Shown here piece after piece: positions 58,301 to 64,000 of a DNA stretch of 64,000 nt. Each line of letters starts with the position of its first letter. The stretch's first letter is position 1. This DNA is from Vanessa cardui (Eukaryota > Arthropoda > Insecta > Lepidoptera > Nymphalidae): assembly GCF_905220365.1 (NCBI RefSeq), contig NC_061134.1, positions 14,683,263 to 14,747,262 of the forward strand, in the 5' to 3' direction. The translations under genes were made by a program, and so were the position numbers. The notes below the pieces were generated by a model. It did no database searches, was not told where the DNA came from, and worked only from the letters and a program-made list of their open reading frames with translations.

Positions 58301-60424
58301 GAGCTGTACCTGCAGCCCACGTCGCCGGCAGCTATCGGAGCGATGACATTTTCAGCTCTGGGCATCTTGCTTACGATGTAAATATAAACATTAATAAAGC
58401 AGAGAAGTAATGTACCACACATAGTCGATGTCACGAGATAAGCATGTCAAAAATACATTTCAGATTTTTTTCTAGTATTGTTGTTTTTATGTGGAACTTA
58501 TACTACGCTGACTAGCTCATCGCTTTATTGGATGGCATTATTTGTTACCTTAACGACCAAACGTGGCGATCTCAGGTTGGTGGGGGGCGTGTGGGTTGCG
58601 CGGAGCAGCACGCCGGTGGTGCGCGCGAGCGGGCGAGAGCTATCCTTCGTCCTGCTCGCCGGCATCCTCATGTGCTACCTCGTCACGTTCGCGCTCGTGC
58701 TGAGACCGACTGACTTCCTGTGTTCTCTTCAACGGTTTGTGTTCAGTTCTCTAAATGCTAATTAATAAAAAAGGTTTATTCATGTAAATTTTTTTATTAC
58801 CACCTGTACTCGTAGATATTAATGTAGTTTGTAACAAAGAATTAAGCCTCATCAAAATAATGTTCCAGACATAGTTATATCACTAGTACTTTATGATTCT
58901 TCGATCCTAAGAATTAGATCAGTTAAGCCTAAGTAGATTTTTGGAACAAGATAAATTTGCATCACCTCATCATCGGATGCGGCGCGGCGACGTTATCCGC
59001 GCGCCATATATTTCATTACAATTGTAACTTCGCCTCTCTCTCTCTCTCTCTCTCTAATAATTTAATTATGATATTATTTGTTATCAGAGAGGATTTTATC
59101 ATTTTCGTCCGTCCATTCTGTCACGCTGTGTGTTTTCTTTACAGGTTTTGTACGGGGTTTTGCTTCACTGTTATATATGCCGCTCTTTTGACGAAAACAA
59201 ACAGGATAGCACGTATCTTCGACGCTAGCAAGCACTCTGCTCGACGCCCATCGCTCATATCTCCGAAGTCTCAACTTCTCATTTGCTCAATATTAGTATC
59301 GATACAGGTAACAATGTCTAAAACACATAGTTAGATTATTTGTTTATTTAATCGTAATGGTAAATACTCTTCAACCTCTCGCAGATTGTAATCGTGGTAG
59401 TGTGGCAACTGGCGTCCCCGGCGCGCGCCATCCACCACTACCCGACGCGCGAGGACAACATGCTCGTGTGCGACTCCTACGTGGACGCGTCCTACACCAT
59501 CGCCTTCTTCTACCCGGTGGTGCTCATCGTCATCTGCACGGTGTACGCCGTGCTCACGCGGAAAATACCGGAGGCTTTCAATGAAAGCAAACATATAGGT
59601 GAGAATATAAGAAAATTGAAGATTTCGTATAACTTGATTAAGTTATATTTTGAATGAGGATTTATCTCACAGGTTTCACTATGTATACGACATGTGTGAT
59701 ATGGCTCGCATTTGTTCCCTTGTATTTTGGGACAGCGAGTCACGTTCCCCTGCGAGTCACCAGTATGGCAGTGACAATTTCTTTGAGTGCGAGCGTCACC
59801 CTCGCCTGCCTGTTTGCACCAAAGGTATTATTGATGCTATAATTTTTACCATTTTAAAATTGCTGACACAAATTTATTTAATTTTCGAATTTTTAGATGT
59901 ATATAATTTTAATACGACCGGAGCGGAACGTTCGCGGAAATCTTATGCCGTCGCGGTGGCGCAGCGGTCGGGGCGGCCGCGGCGCCGCGCCCGGAGCCGT
60001 CTGCGCGGCGCTTGTAGGGGCTGCTCCGTTGCCGCGCCCGGCCACTACGCCTTCCACGGACTTATCAACACTTGATGCTACTGGTACGTATTAGTACGTA
60101 CGTACAATTATTAAAGAGATATTAATGTAAATACTAAAGCAAATACTATGGGGTACTACTGGTATTAAATACGCACCAAAAAAAATTGCAGAGCCATCTA
60201 CATCCACCGACAGACAAGTACAAACTGAGGAATTGAGTCCGACTCAGAACAATGGTATGATTGAACGTAACGGACTCTGCTTGGACGCGAAGAAATTGGC
60301 AGAGTTCACCGCTGGGTTGCCCGCCTTCGAGGAAGCAAACGGCGCAGCGCTGCGTCGGCGAGCCGCCGCGGAGCCGGCGATGCGCGTGGCCGTGGCGGTG
60401 GTCGGAGCGCGCGCCCCCTTATAG
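44827..60424 (+). CDS. mtt: mGluR-like class C GPCR, insect mXR/mangetout type (17 coding exons)
   Basis: Joined CDS: 44827-45552, 55567-55786, 56132-56274, 56352-56522, 56612-56756, 56863-57114, 57245-57416, 57503-57609, 57738-57887, 57971-58104, 58211-58377, 58576-58734, 59145-59307, 59385-59598, 59673-59824, 59897-60083, 60192-60424; 3495 nt, 1164 residues. Order: signal peptide (1-16), basic Ser/Thr-rich extension (about 20-220), Venus-flytrap domain (about 225-705), nine-Cys domain (Cys711-766), seven helices (about 780-1030), cytoplasmic tail. Seen: backbone-ligand residues Ser346, Thr369, Asp389, Tyr417 and Asp501 are kept, but Ala269 and Gln594 replace the Arg and Lys that bind the glutamate side-chain carboxylate. 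From family knowledge, this pattern marks the insect mXR receptors (Drosophila mtt/DmX, reported to respond to L-canavanine), which act at the plasma membrane and probably couple to Gi/o. Inference: the ligand is an amino acid other than glutamate. The class C GPCR call is near certain; the mtt orthology is likely. Upstream noncoding exons are not resolved. Confidence 0.9.
45553..45720 (+). other. In-frame readthrough of exon 1 into intron 1 with membrane segment and poly(A) signals
   Basis: If the donor at 45553 is not used, the frame continues 44 codons to TGA at 45685-45687. It adds an NIT glycosylation site and a 24-residue Leu/Ile/Val-rich stretch (from IELVILLLTLL). AATAAA occurs at 45711 and again at 45716. 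A transcript ending here would encode a 286-residue, single-pass, receptor-like ectodomain stub. AT-rich intron can produce Leu codons by chance, so this is a candidate only. Confidence 0.3.
45721..46043. other. Intron 1, unique part
   Basis: AT-rich intron DNA between the first exon and the first repeat. Nothing else seen. Confidence 0.6.
46284..47990 (+). mobile_element. Composite foldback element, copy C
   Basis: Same order and length as copy B. Foldback arms 47400-47621 and 47774-47990. It lies in intron 1 of the receptor gene, inside the Helitron part of an older copy of its own family. No target duplication is evident. Confidence 0.85.
46799..47050 (-). mobile_element. Small Helitron inside composite copy C
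   Basis: CTAG at 46799-46802, GTGA at 47047-47050, flanked by A and T. It occupies the same site as in copies A and B. Confidence 0.8.
48010..48500 (+). mobile_element. Right part of an older composite, host of copy C
   Basis: GGAACTCCTAAACGGCTCAC, TGCGATATGGG and CCATATGATGTACGACATAT match copies A-C with many differences. It ends with a single foldback arm, GAAGTCGGTTTTTCTTTTTG, at about 48466-48500. The left arm is deleted. Confidence 0.7.
48501..48905 (-). mobile_element. Helitron fragment of the same family
   Basis: ACCGCATCAAAATCCGTTGC, AGGGACAGATAAAGCGACTT and TTTATACTATGTA at 48820-48900 form the 5' end on the minus strand. The left limit near 48500 is uncertain. Confidence 0.55.
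48906..50731. other. Intron 1, no further feature
   Basis: AT-rich. A 72-codon minus-strand ATG frame at 49287-49505 with one hydrophobic segment is not supported by any homology. Confidence 0.45.
50732..51390 (+). mobile_element. Helitron 5' part
   Basis: Starts A|TCTATACTTATAATAAATCT, followed by GTCTGTCTGTCTGTCCG and ACTACTCGACGGATTTTATC, typical of Helitron 5' regions. No 3' CTAG hairpin is seen before the next element, so it is truncated or interrupted. Confidence 0.65.
51391..51608 (+). mobile_element. Second Helitron 5' end
   Basis: A|TCTATACTACTTTATAAATC with CTCTAGAGTCTGTCTGTAC begins a different Helitron subfamily. It stops at the 5' end of the next element. Confidence 0.55.
51901..53690 (+). 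pseudogene. Helitron replicase-helicase N-terminal remnant
   Basis: From ATG 51901 (MPLKKQKIETST), through DERAQRLDDQR, LPQLVEPPEPF, NYNSCFEMTSFGTTNIV (52390-52440), VVGTEITKQDIVIIKRHKN and AETHQSYDNYYD with RAEDGYH (52780-52925), then after an insertion YRIMIRDNN, KCRQLF, DMYALVENERL and SPRQMHEYTQDALTYVRKY (53380-53670). These are family landmarks of the Helitron N-terminal domain. Several frameshifts and stops interrupt them. The sequence breaks off just before the catalytic HUH region. Confidence 0.82.
52922..53340 (+). mobile_element. 5'-truncated LINE inserted in the Helitron
   Basis: It separates RAEDGYH from YRIMIRDNN, which adjoin in intact Helitrons. It encodes a short open C-terminal tail (LNSRNQTLFFVPLCKCDYSK, then LLRACKSYNKHC and DIFNSKI, stop at 53107) resembling the end of non-LTR reverse transcriptases, followed by an AT-rich 3' UTR. 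The clade is uncertain. Confidence 0.6.
54035..55566. other. Intron 1, last part
   Basis: AT-rich intron DNA up to the exon 2 acceptor. No repeat or exon recognised. Confidence 0.5.
55567..55786 (+). CDS. mtt: Coding exon 2: ligand-binding lobe 1, missing side-chain Arg
   Basis: Encodes residues 243-315 plus one base. It carries CGPLMPQGGVQALEAMLFAL and the LDDCDSDT segment. Gly265 and Ala269 sit where glutamate receptors have two arginines (R57 and R61 of mGluR2; the second is R78 of mGluR1). The acceptor ends CTAAG; the donor is G|GTGTCT. The exon is very GC-rich compared with its flanks. Confidence 0.92.
56132..56274 (+). CDS. mtt: Coding exon 3: lobe 1, backbone-binding Ser
   Basis: Encodes residues 316-363, including VVGAASSVTSVQVANLLRLF. 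Ser346 aligns with Ser165 of mGluR1, which contacts the ligand alpha-carboxylate. Acceptor CTGTAG, donor CAG|GTGAAA, exit phase 0. Confidence 0.92.
56352..56522 (+). CDS. mtt: Coding exon 4: ligand-binding cleft (FFSTS ... NYG)
   Basis: Encodes residues 364-420. Thr369 in FFSTS, Asp389 in IPSD and Tyr417 in SNYG match the conserved cleft residues that hold the amino-acid backbone. Acceptor CATAG, donor AAG|GTATGA. An open frame runs from exon 3 through the intron in another phase, but only this splice gives the family sequence. Confidence 0.92.
56612..56756 (+). CDS. mtt: Coding exon 5: lobe 2
   Basis: Encodes residues 421-468 plus one base: AFEELETLLLRDDICIAVKE and the RLLSRPRARG turn that precedes the next strand. 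Acceptor CTGTAG, donor AGAG|GTAGAT. Confidence 0.9.
56863..57114 (+). CDS. mtt: Coding exon 6: lobe 2 with conserved SDGW
   Basis: Encodes residues 469-552: GVIVFGSDQEVAGVM, then SWVGSDGW with Asp501, the conserved contact to the ligand amino group (Asp318 of mGluR1), then RNPWFV, a family landmark. Acceptor CTGCAG, donor GTCG|GTAATC. Confidence 0.92.
57245..57416 (+). CDS. mtt: Coding exon 7: lobe 2 to lobe 1 return, missing side-chain Lys
   Basis: Encodes residues 553-609 plus two bases: EFWEEQFRCRY, a variable stretch with Cys578, then FEAQLQFVADAVWAF. Gln594 aligns with Lys409 of mGluR1, the second residue that binds the glutamate gamma-carboxylate. Acceptor GTAG, donor TTCG|GTTGGA. Confidence 0.9.
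57503..57609 (+). CDS. mtt: Coding exon 8: lobe 1 helix with DMHRDVCGG
   Basis: Encodes residues 610-645: RDMHRDVCGGKPGLCEAM and a short strand up to RFIG. Acceptor TTGCAG, donor ATAG|GTCTCT. Joins in phase to exons 7 and 9. Confidence 0.9.
57738..57887 (+). CDS. mtt: Coding exon 9: end of ligand-binding domain
   Basis: Encodes residues 646-695: LSGDEFHFDAHGDGPARYN, ILHFKQ and a WIRVGRYLDGELQLDM strand, matching the closing strands of mGluR ectodomains. Acceptor CCAAG, donor GACG|GTTCGT. Confidence 0.92.
57971..58104 (+). CDS. mtt: Coding exon 10: first part of cysteine-rich domain
   Basis: Encodes residues 696-740. It holds Cys711, 715, 729, 730, 733 and 736, including GESCCWHCFNC. This domain carries the closure signal from the flytrap to the membrane bundle. 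Donor GAG|GTGCCC. Confidence 0.93.
58211..58377 (+). CDS. mtt: Coding exon 11: rest of cysteine-rich domain and start of TM1
   Basis: Encodes residues 741-795 plus two bases: Cys750, 753 and 766 complete the nine cysteines, then TFSALGILLTM begins TM1. Acceptor GCGCAG, donor ACGAT|GTAAAT. Confidence 0.92.
58576..58734 (+). CDS. mtt: Coding exon 12: TM1 end, loop 1, TM2
   Basis: Starts after CTCAG, completing Met796, and gives LVGGVWVARSS then TPVVRASGRELSFVLLAGIL. The spacing from LLT to TPVV matches the family exactly, which selects this acceptor over the upstream CATTTCAG at 58461, whose frame stops. Cys845 is the conserved extracellular cysteine before TM3. Donor ACG|GTTTGT. Confidence 0.88.
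59034..59055. repeat. (TC)n microsatellite in intron 12
   Basis: About eleven TC units, 90 bases before the exon 13 acceptor. Could serve as a polymorphic marker. Confidence 0.85.
59145..59307 (+). CDS. mtt: Coding exon 13: TM3, loop 2, TM4
   Basis: Encodes residues 849-903: RFCTGFCFTVIYAALLTKTN, RIARIF, the basic second intracellular loop (SARRPSLISPKSQ) that contacts the G protein, and the first part of TM4. Acceptor TTACAG, donor CAG|GTAACA. Confidence 0.93.
59385..59598 (+). CDS. mtt: Coding exon 14: TM4 end, extracellular loop 2, TM5
   Basis: Encodes residues 904-974: IVIVVVWQLASPARAIHHYP, DNMLVCDSYVDASY with the disulfide cysteine, TM5 (IAFFYPVVLIVICTVYAV) and the RKIPEAFNESKHI loop conserved in mGluRs. 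Donor ATAG|GTGAGA. Confidence 0.94.
59673..59824 (+). CDS. mtt: Coding exon 15: TM6 and TM7
   Basis: Encodes residues 975-1025: GFTMYTTCVIWLAFVPLYFG is the hallmark TM6 of the family, followed by VTISLSASVTLACLFAPK in TM7. Acceptor TCACAG, donor AAG|GTATTA. Confidence 0.95.
59897..60083 (+). CDS. mtt: Coding exon 16: cytoplasmic tail, first part
   Basis: Encodes residues 1026-1087: MYIILIRPERNVR is the conserved segment after TM7. The rest is a Gly, Arg, Ala and Pro-rich low-complexity tail ending STLDAT. Acceptor TTTTAG, donor ACTG|GTACGT. Confidence 0.9.
60192..60424 (+). CDS. mtt: Coding exon 17: C-terminal tail and stop
   Basis: Encodes residues 1088-1164 and TAG at 60422-60424. It contains DRQVQTEE and an Ala/Arg-rich end. 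Acceptor TTGCAG. The final 40 residues are GC-rich and not family-conserved, so the exact stop is less certain than the frame. Confidence 0.82.
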
Positions 60425-60651
60425 CGTGTCGCGCGCCCGCCGCGGCGCCCCGTGCTCGTGTGACAACGACGAGCGAAAGTCGCGCTGCGGTGAAGATGTG
60501 CCATACAAACTTCAGATGAGATGAGAGTGTGGTCCCCATCATAGATTATCTCTATGATGCTTACTAAACTGAGTTATACGTGTCATATATTTTAAAGAAT
60601 TATCGATCAAATATTGTGATATTACTATAAGTTATTGTTAGTTGTTTGCAA

Positions 60652-60657
60652 AATAAA
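60652..60657 (+). promoter_or_regulatory. mtt: Polyadenylation signal AATAAA of the receptor gene
   Basis: AATAAA lies about 230 bases after the stop, in AT-rich DNA, followed by a T-rich stretch. It gives a short 3' UTR of about 250 bases. No other host gene follows that could claim it. Confidence 0.6.
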
Positions 60658-61030
60658 TATTTTGAATTGACATTGTATGTTTTCTTCTTAAATTAATACA
60701 CAAAAACTTTACTTACAATAACATGTTAACTTGATCTAATAAATGTTGTATAAAGTAGTAAATCTAAGAGGAGCGAAGAGGGCTCAGACGTAGGACCTAT
60801 AGATTAATGTCCTCTCTGTAGGTCCGATGGCGAAGGCATAACAGATTTTAATACCATTAATTCCTAAAAAGGGCTGCTAATATTATTTTTATAAAACTTC
60901 TAAAATCAAGTAAAACAAATGTTAAAATAAAAAGAAACGAGTGTATTAAAACATTTTAAAAACTAACTATCAATCACCTAAGTGAAATATCTGAGAAAAG
61001 TTAGGGCTTTCCATGCTCTTGAACAACACA
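60658..61030. other. 3' flank of the receptor gene
   Basis: AT-rich. No gene or repeat recognised. Confidence 0.5.
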
Positions 61031-61866
61031 TTTTATTAACTTAACTTCAAACAAAACACTTTTTTAAAACAAATGAATATGCACTAAAAAGTATTAAAAA
61101 TAATTGCGTATTCAACATATTTTAGAGTCCTCCTAAGTAAAATGAAATGAAAAATATTAGACTACTTAAAAGTCGATTTACGATTATATAATATAGTTAT
61201 AATTATTGCTATATTTGGAGCCGGTGTCAGCCACGGTGCCCTTGCCCCAACAATCAAAAGAAAGAAGCGATACGAGCCCCTTTATTGATCCAGTCCAGTA
61301 TATTATTGTATAAAAGGTAATTTGTAAAAAAACATATTTTAAAGTATACTCGTATTGTTTTTTGATAGATAGCTAGTTAATTATAATATTAGACTATAAT
61401 AATTACATAAACATAACCACATTACGGAAGGTGACTCAAATATCCAAATAACCTATAAATGAAGAATTCGACGGAGTACCGCTAACGTGCTCCTCAGAAT
61501 TGTTCCGTTCCCTTCCGTTCCGTTACTTCGTCATGGATCCTATCCTCAGAACCTTACCAAACTTTTACCAAACTGACCTTGAAGTATATATTTTATAATA
61601 AAAAAAGAATCATCAAAATTGGTTAACGTGATTTTCAGTTAATCACCTATTTGTCGCGCATATACATAATGCAAATTTAAGACTTGTTTCGTTTTCATAC
61701 GGATACCATCATCGGAAAAAAATAAAATTAAAATGGGACCCTACGGGAAGCACTACCTTTCTAACAAAAAAAAATTATCAAAATCGGTCCACCCAGTGAA
61801 AAGTTATGAGGTAACAAACATAAAAAAAAAATACAGACTAATTGATAACCTCCTCCTTTTCGACCG
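61031..61866 (-). mobile_element. Composite foldback element, rearranged copy D
   Basis: Reads backwards relative to copies A-C: one foldback arm (61034-61234), the loop (to about 61375), then CACATTACGGAAGGTGACTC through GGAAGCACTACCTTTCTAAC to GGAGGAGGTT-complement at 61850. The Helitron and the other arm are missing. The junction is at CTAG near 61372. Confidence 0.75.
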
Positions 61867-61946
61867 ACTTCAAAAAGGAGGAGGTTACCAATTCGTCTGT
61901 ATTTTTTTTTATGTTTGTTACCTCATAACTTTTCACTGGGTGGACA
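61785..61946. repeat. Long palindrome at the D/E junction
   Basis: The heads of copies D and E form arms of about 75 bases around the centre near 61865, from CCACCCAGTGAAAAGTTATG to its reverse complement, with few mismatches. Confidence 0.75.
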
Positions 61947-62190
61947 ACAATTATTGCTATATTTGGAGACGGTGTCAGCCACGGGCACACGGGCACAGCC
62001 TCAACAATCAAAAGAAAGAAGGGATACGAGCCCCTCGATTGATCCAGTATAATATAATTGTATAAAAGGTAATTTGTAAAAAACATATTTGTTAAAGTAT
62101 TCTCGTATTGTTTTTTGATAGATATACTGTAGGGTTTTCTTGGCTGACACCGGCTCCAAATATAACAATAACTATAACTACATTCTAATA
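61863..62190 (+). mobile_element. Composite foldback element, rearranged copy E
   Basis: Starts ACCGACTTCAAAAAGGAGGA and runs to CACTGGGTGGAC (61945), then jumps to the foldback loop in reverse orientation and ends GGCTGACACCGGCTCCAAAT. Most of the middle is deleted. It faces copy D head to head. Confidence 0.7.
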
Positions 62191-63118
62191 GGCTATAAAT
62201 TGTTTCTATAACATGTATATTAACCGAGCTACCACAACTTTTGTCTAGCAAGTCGGAAAAAAATACCCCGTAAAACAGAATTATTTGCGTGCGCTGCCTA
62301 AACAGTTACTTAAAATTAAAAACAATGTATGGCTACCTGGTTCATCTTAATTATTTCTACAAAAAAGTCCGCGATACCATATCTGTATCTTTTATATTTT
62401 ATCTTTTATACTTCTTTTATTGCATTAATTTTTTTTTTTCGACATACATACGTTTGGTTCATTATTTGAGCAAAAAAAGTATTAATTCTTATGACAATAA
62501 ATTATTTCAGTATCACAAGAACATCATACAGATGGGATTTGCCATTTACATTATATCAATTGCTCATACAGTTTAGGAGATAATATATAATTACTAAAAC
62601 GCAAAATGCCCCTATCATAACCTATTTGCCCATAGACGGCGTTCTACGCCATTTTTCTGAATCGCGTTGTTAAGACTTTACGTGGATTGATGACCATCTC
62701 GAATTATTATGCCCACGATGGCGTTAGTTGGAGTTCTTAATATTACATGTCAGTTGCTTATTGGTTTCGGTTGTTTCGTTCGTATGGTTTAGTTTGTTGA
62801 TAGATACCTCATGATCGAAAATTCTCTGTTCGTAGTTTCTTACTTCTTTCTATCGTAATAATCGATACGTGTTCAAGATCAAATGACATTATGCCAAATA
62901 ATCATTTAGTTTATTATTTGGTCAATAGATGGCGTTAGTTGTATTTTACATCGCGCTATAGAAATGTTTTTTCTAAAGTACAATACAATTTTTTTAATTT
63001 CATAAAGTGAGAGCAATTTCACTATCTGACCAGCAGTACATACTCGGTGGTTTTATTTTGGTCTCACAGTACCAAATACCAATACTCCCGGGTAACAGCC
63101 CTAACAATACGAGTTTAA
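62191..63118. other. No gene seen; repeat-derived sequence likely
   Basis: TCTACAAAAAAGTCCG at 62357 also occurs inside the Helitron at 22665, so part of this is Helitron-related. GATGGCGTTAGTTG occurs twice (62718 and 62930). A 95-codon hydrophobic frame at 62289-62576 is AT-driven. Confidence 0.45.
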
Positions 63119-63418
63119 CGAGTTATTCGATATTACGATTTCGATCTTCTCTATTCTATCCTTTATAATCCTCTATCTCCTAATTACTTAAAAACTCGTT
63201 TCTCTTTTTTAGGCACTGACTCTGATTGTCATCTTGATCTGCGGTCACGAAGTGACAATCGCTTAAAGATGCCAACAGCTCATACTCGCTTCTACAGTGA
63301 ATCTTTTACTGTTAAAGCTGTGAAGCTATGGAATATGCTTCCCCCGGAAATCCGTCGCTCTAATTCTATCTATATATTTAAACGTCGTGTGAAAAGTCAC
63401 TATCTTTCCTTACAATAA
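63119..63418 (+). pseudogene. LINE reverse-transcriptase C-terminal end
   Basis: Open from the stop at 63116 to TAA 63416-63418. It encodes SRSDNRLKMPTAHTRFYSES, then FTVKAVKLWNMLPPEIRRS and FKRRVKSHYLSLQ. The pattern of an aromatic-rich F.V.AVKLWN.LP.EIR segment near the end is typical of the C-terminus of non-LTR retrotransposon polymerases. It is 5'-truncated. Confidence 0.8.
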
Positions 63419-63600
63419 GTAATGTATGTATGTTTATTGAATATGTATTATATATAAGAATGTTATATGTGTGTATTTATATTTATTTTTATGTATCTAT
63501 GTATGTAAGTATATACATAAACATATATTTATATGTAACGTATGTAGGTTATATATATTTTATATTAGTATGTATATTATAAGTCATTATTTTCGTTTAT
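63419..63600. repeat. ATGT/ATAT simple-sequence tract after the LINE
   Basis: Irregular TATGTATG and ATATATTT runs, probably the grown tail of the LINE. Confidence 0.6.
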
Positions 63601-63883
63601 CATGAATATTATTTTATTTTTTGCACTATCCTGTGTCTGCTTTTGCAAATCCTTTCACCAAAGGTTGTCTGTTAGAGATTGCTTTAGCAATAAGACCGCC
63701 TTTGCACGCTCTTATTTTCTTTTCTTTGTTGTAATTGTTCTCTTTATTTGTATGTCCTTTCATTGTGTGTGCAATAAAGTATTAAATAAATAAGTATTAA
63801 ATAAATAAAATAAATACGATTTCCTTTTCTTCTCTCCCTTTGTTCATAATTGTTTTCAACTCTGTGCGTAGTTTGTTGAGAGC
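63601..63883. other. Short region before the terminal ORF
   Basis: T-rich, with an ATTAAATAAATAAGT duplication at 63780-63805 after AATAAAGT at 63772, perhaps the 3' end of the LINE transcript. Confidence 0.4.
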
Positions 63884-64000
63884 ATGCCTAAAAAGAAATC
63901 CCAACTGTCGCGGCAGATATCACAGACAAGAGCCGCTCGAGTACGCTGTACGGAAAAGGCTACTAATAAAAGATTTAAAAGACAACTTAATTGTGGTAAA
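63884..64000 (+). CDS. N-terminal part of a Helitron-like ORF, cut by the window end
   Basis: ATG 63884 opens 39 codons with no stop: MPKKKSQLSRQISQTRAARV then a Lys/Arg-rich stretch. Basic N-termini beginning MP(K/R)KK with repeated RA.R units are characteristic of Helitron replicases; compare MPLKKQKIET at 51901. The family assignment rests on this short start only. Whether the gene is intact cannot be seen. Confidence 0.45.
   Translation, partial: MPKKKSQLSRQISQTRAARVRCTEKATNKRFKRQLNCGK

Noticed and set aside
58461..58575. Alternative start of exon 12 after CATTTCAG
   Set aside because: In the phase required by exon 11, that frame hits a TAG at 58512-58514. The CTCAG acceptor at 58575 gives the exact family spacing into TPVVRASG.
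44827..60424. Assignment as the glutamate receptor mGluR(A) itself
   Set aside because: The Arg and Lys that bind the glutamate side chain are replaced, and the flytrap sequence diverges from the mGluR(A) pattern I know. The mXR/mangetout branch fits better, though a tree was not run.
60244..60542. Minus-strand Arg/Ala-rich open frames over the last exon
   Set aside because: Antisense shadows of the GC-rich final coding exon.

Overview
This is a window of insect nuclear DNA, almost certainly from a lepidopteran and plausibly a nymphalid butterfly. The evidence is a multi-exon gene with GT-AG introns, an AT-rich background, and repeats I recognise as typical of butterfly and moth genomes: Helitrons with 5' TC and 3' CTAG ends, tRNA-derived SINEs, non-LTR tails ending in TTTGATTTTGATT, the ACCGACTTC foldback family, and an interspersed repeat containing GTGAGTGAGCCAGTGTA. 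The species assignment is inference from repeat recognition only.

One protein-coding gene is well supported. It lies on the + strand at 44827-60424, with 17 coding exons and a 10.0-kb first intron, and encodes a 1164-residue class C GPCR related to metabotropic glutamate receptors. All junctions are GT-AG and phase-consistent, and the pieces join into an uninterrupted Venus-flytrap domain, a nine-cysteine domain, seven membrane helices and a cytoplasmic tail. The Arg and Lys that hold the gamma-carboxylate of glutamate are replaced (Ala269, Gln594), while residues binding the amino-acid backbone remain. That is the signature of the insect mXR / mangetout (mtt, 'mGluRB') group, not of the true glutamate receptor mGluR(A). 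Unusual features are a roughly 200-residue basic, Ser/Thr-rich extension between the signal peptide and the ligand-binding domain, and an in-frame readthrough into intron 1 that adds a Leu-rich membrane-like segment followed closely by AATAAA.

Layout: 1-44 kb has no gene I can support. It is AT-rich DNA with dated repeats: an internally deleted piggyBac with intact ends and TTAA duplications (11947-13246), two copies of a 328-bp MITE family (9.6 and 36.1 kb), two copies of a foldback/Helitron composite (15.1 and 26.1 kb), a complete small Helitron (22665-23111), two tRNA-derived SINEs, an RTE-type LINE end, and a TIR element with regularly spaced CTCGAGCG motifs (42342-43651). A CpG-rich patch at 44.31-44.45 kb is a candidate promoter or 5' leader region for the receptor gene. 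Intron 1 (45.55-55.57 kb) holds a third foldback composite inserted into an older relative and a cluster of Helitron ends, including a decayed Helitron replicase gene with a LINE inside it. Exons 2-17 are packed into 4.9 kb. Downstream (60.7-64 kb) are rearranged composite copies forming a palindrome, the C-terminal end of a LINE reverse transcriptase, and the start of a Helitron-like ORF that runs off the window.

Only the receptor is a host gene with evident function. The other coding remnants belong to transposable elements. Repeat family names were assigned by recognition and manual alignment, not by database search.
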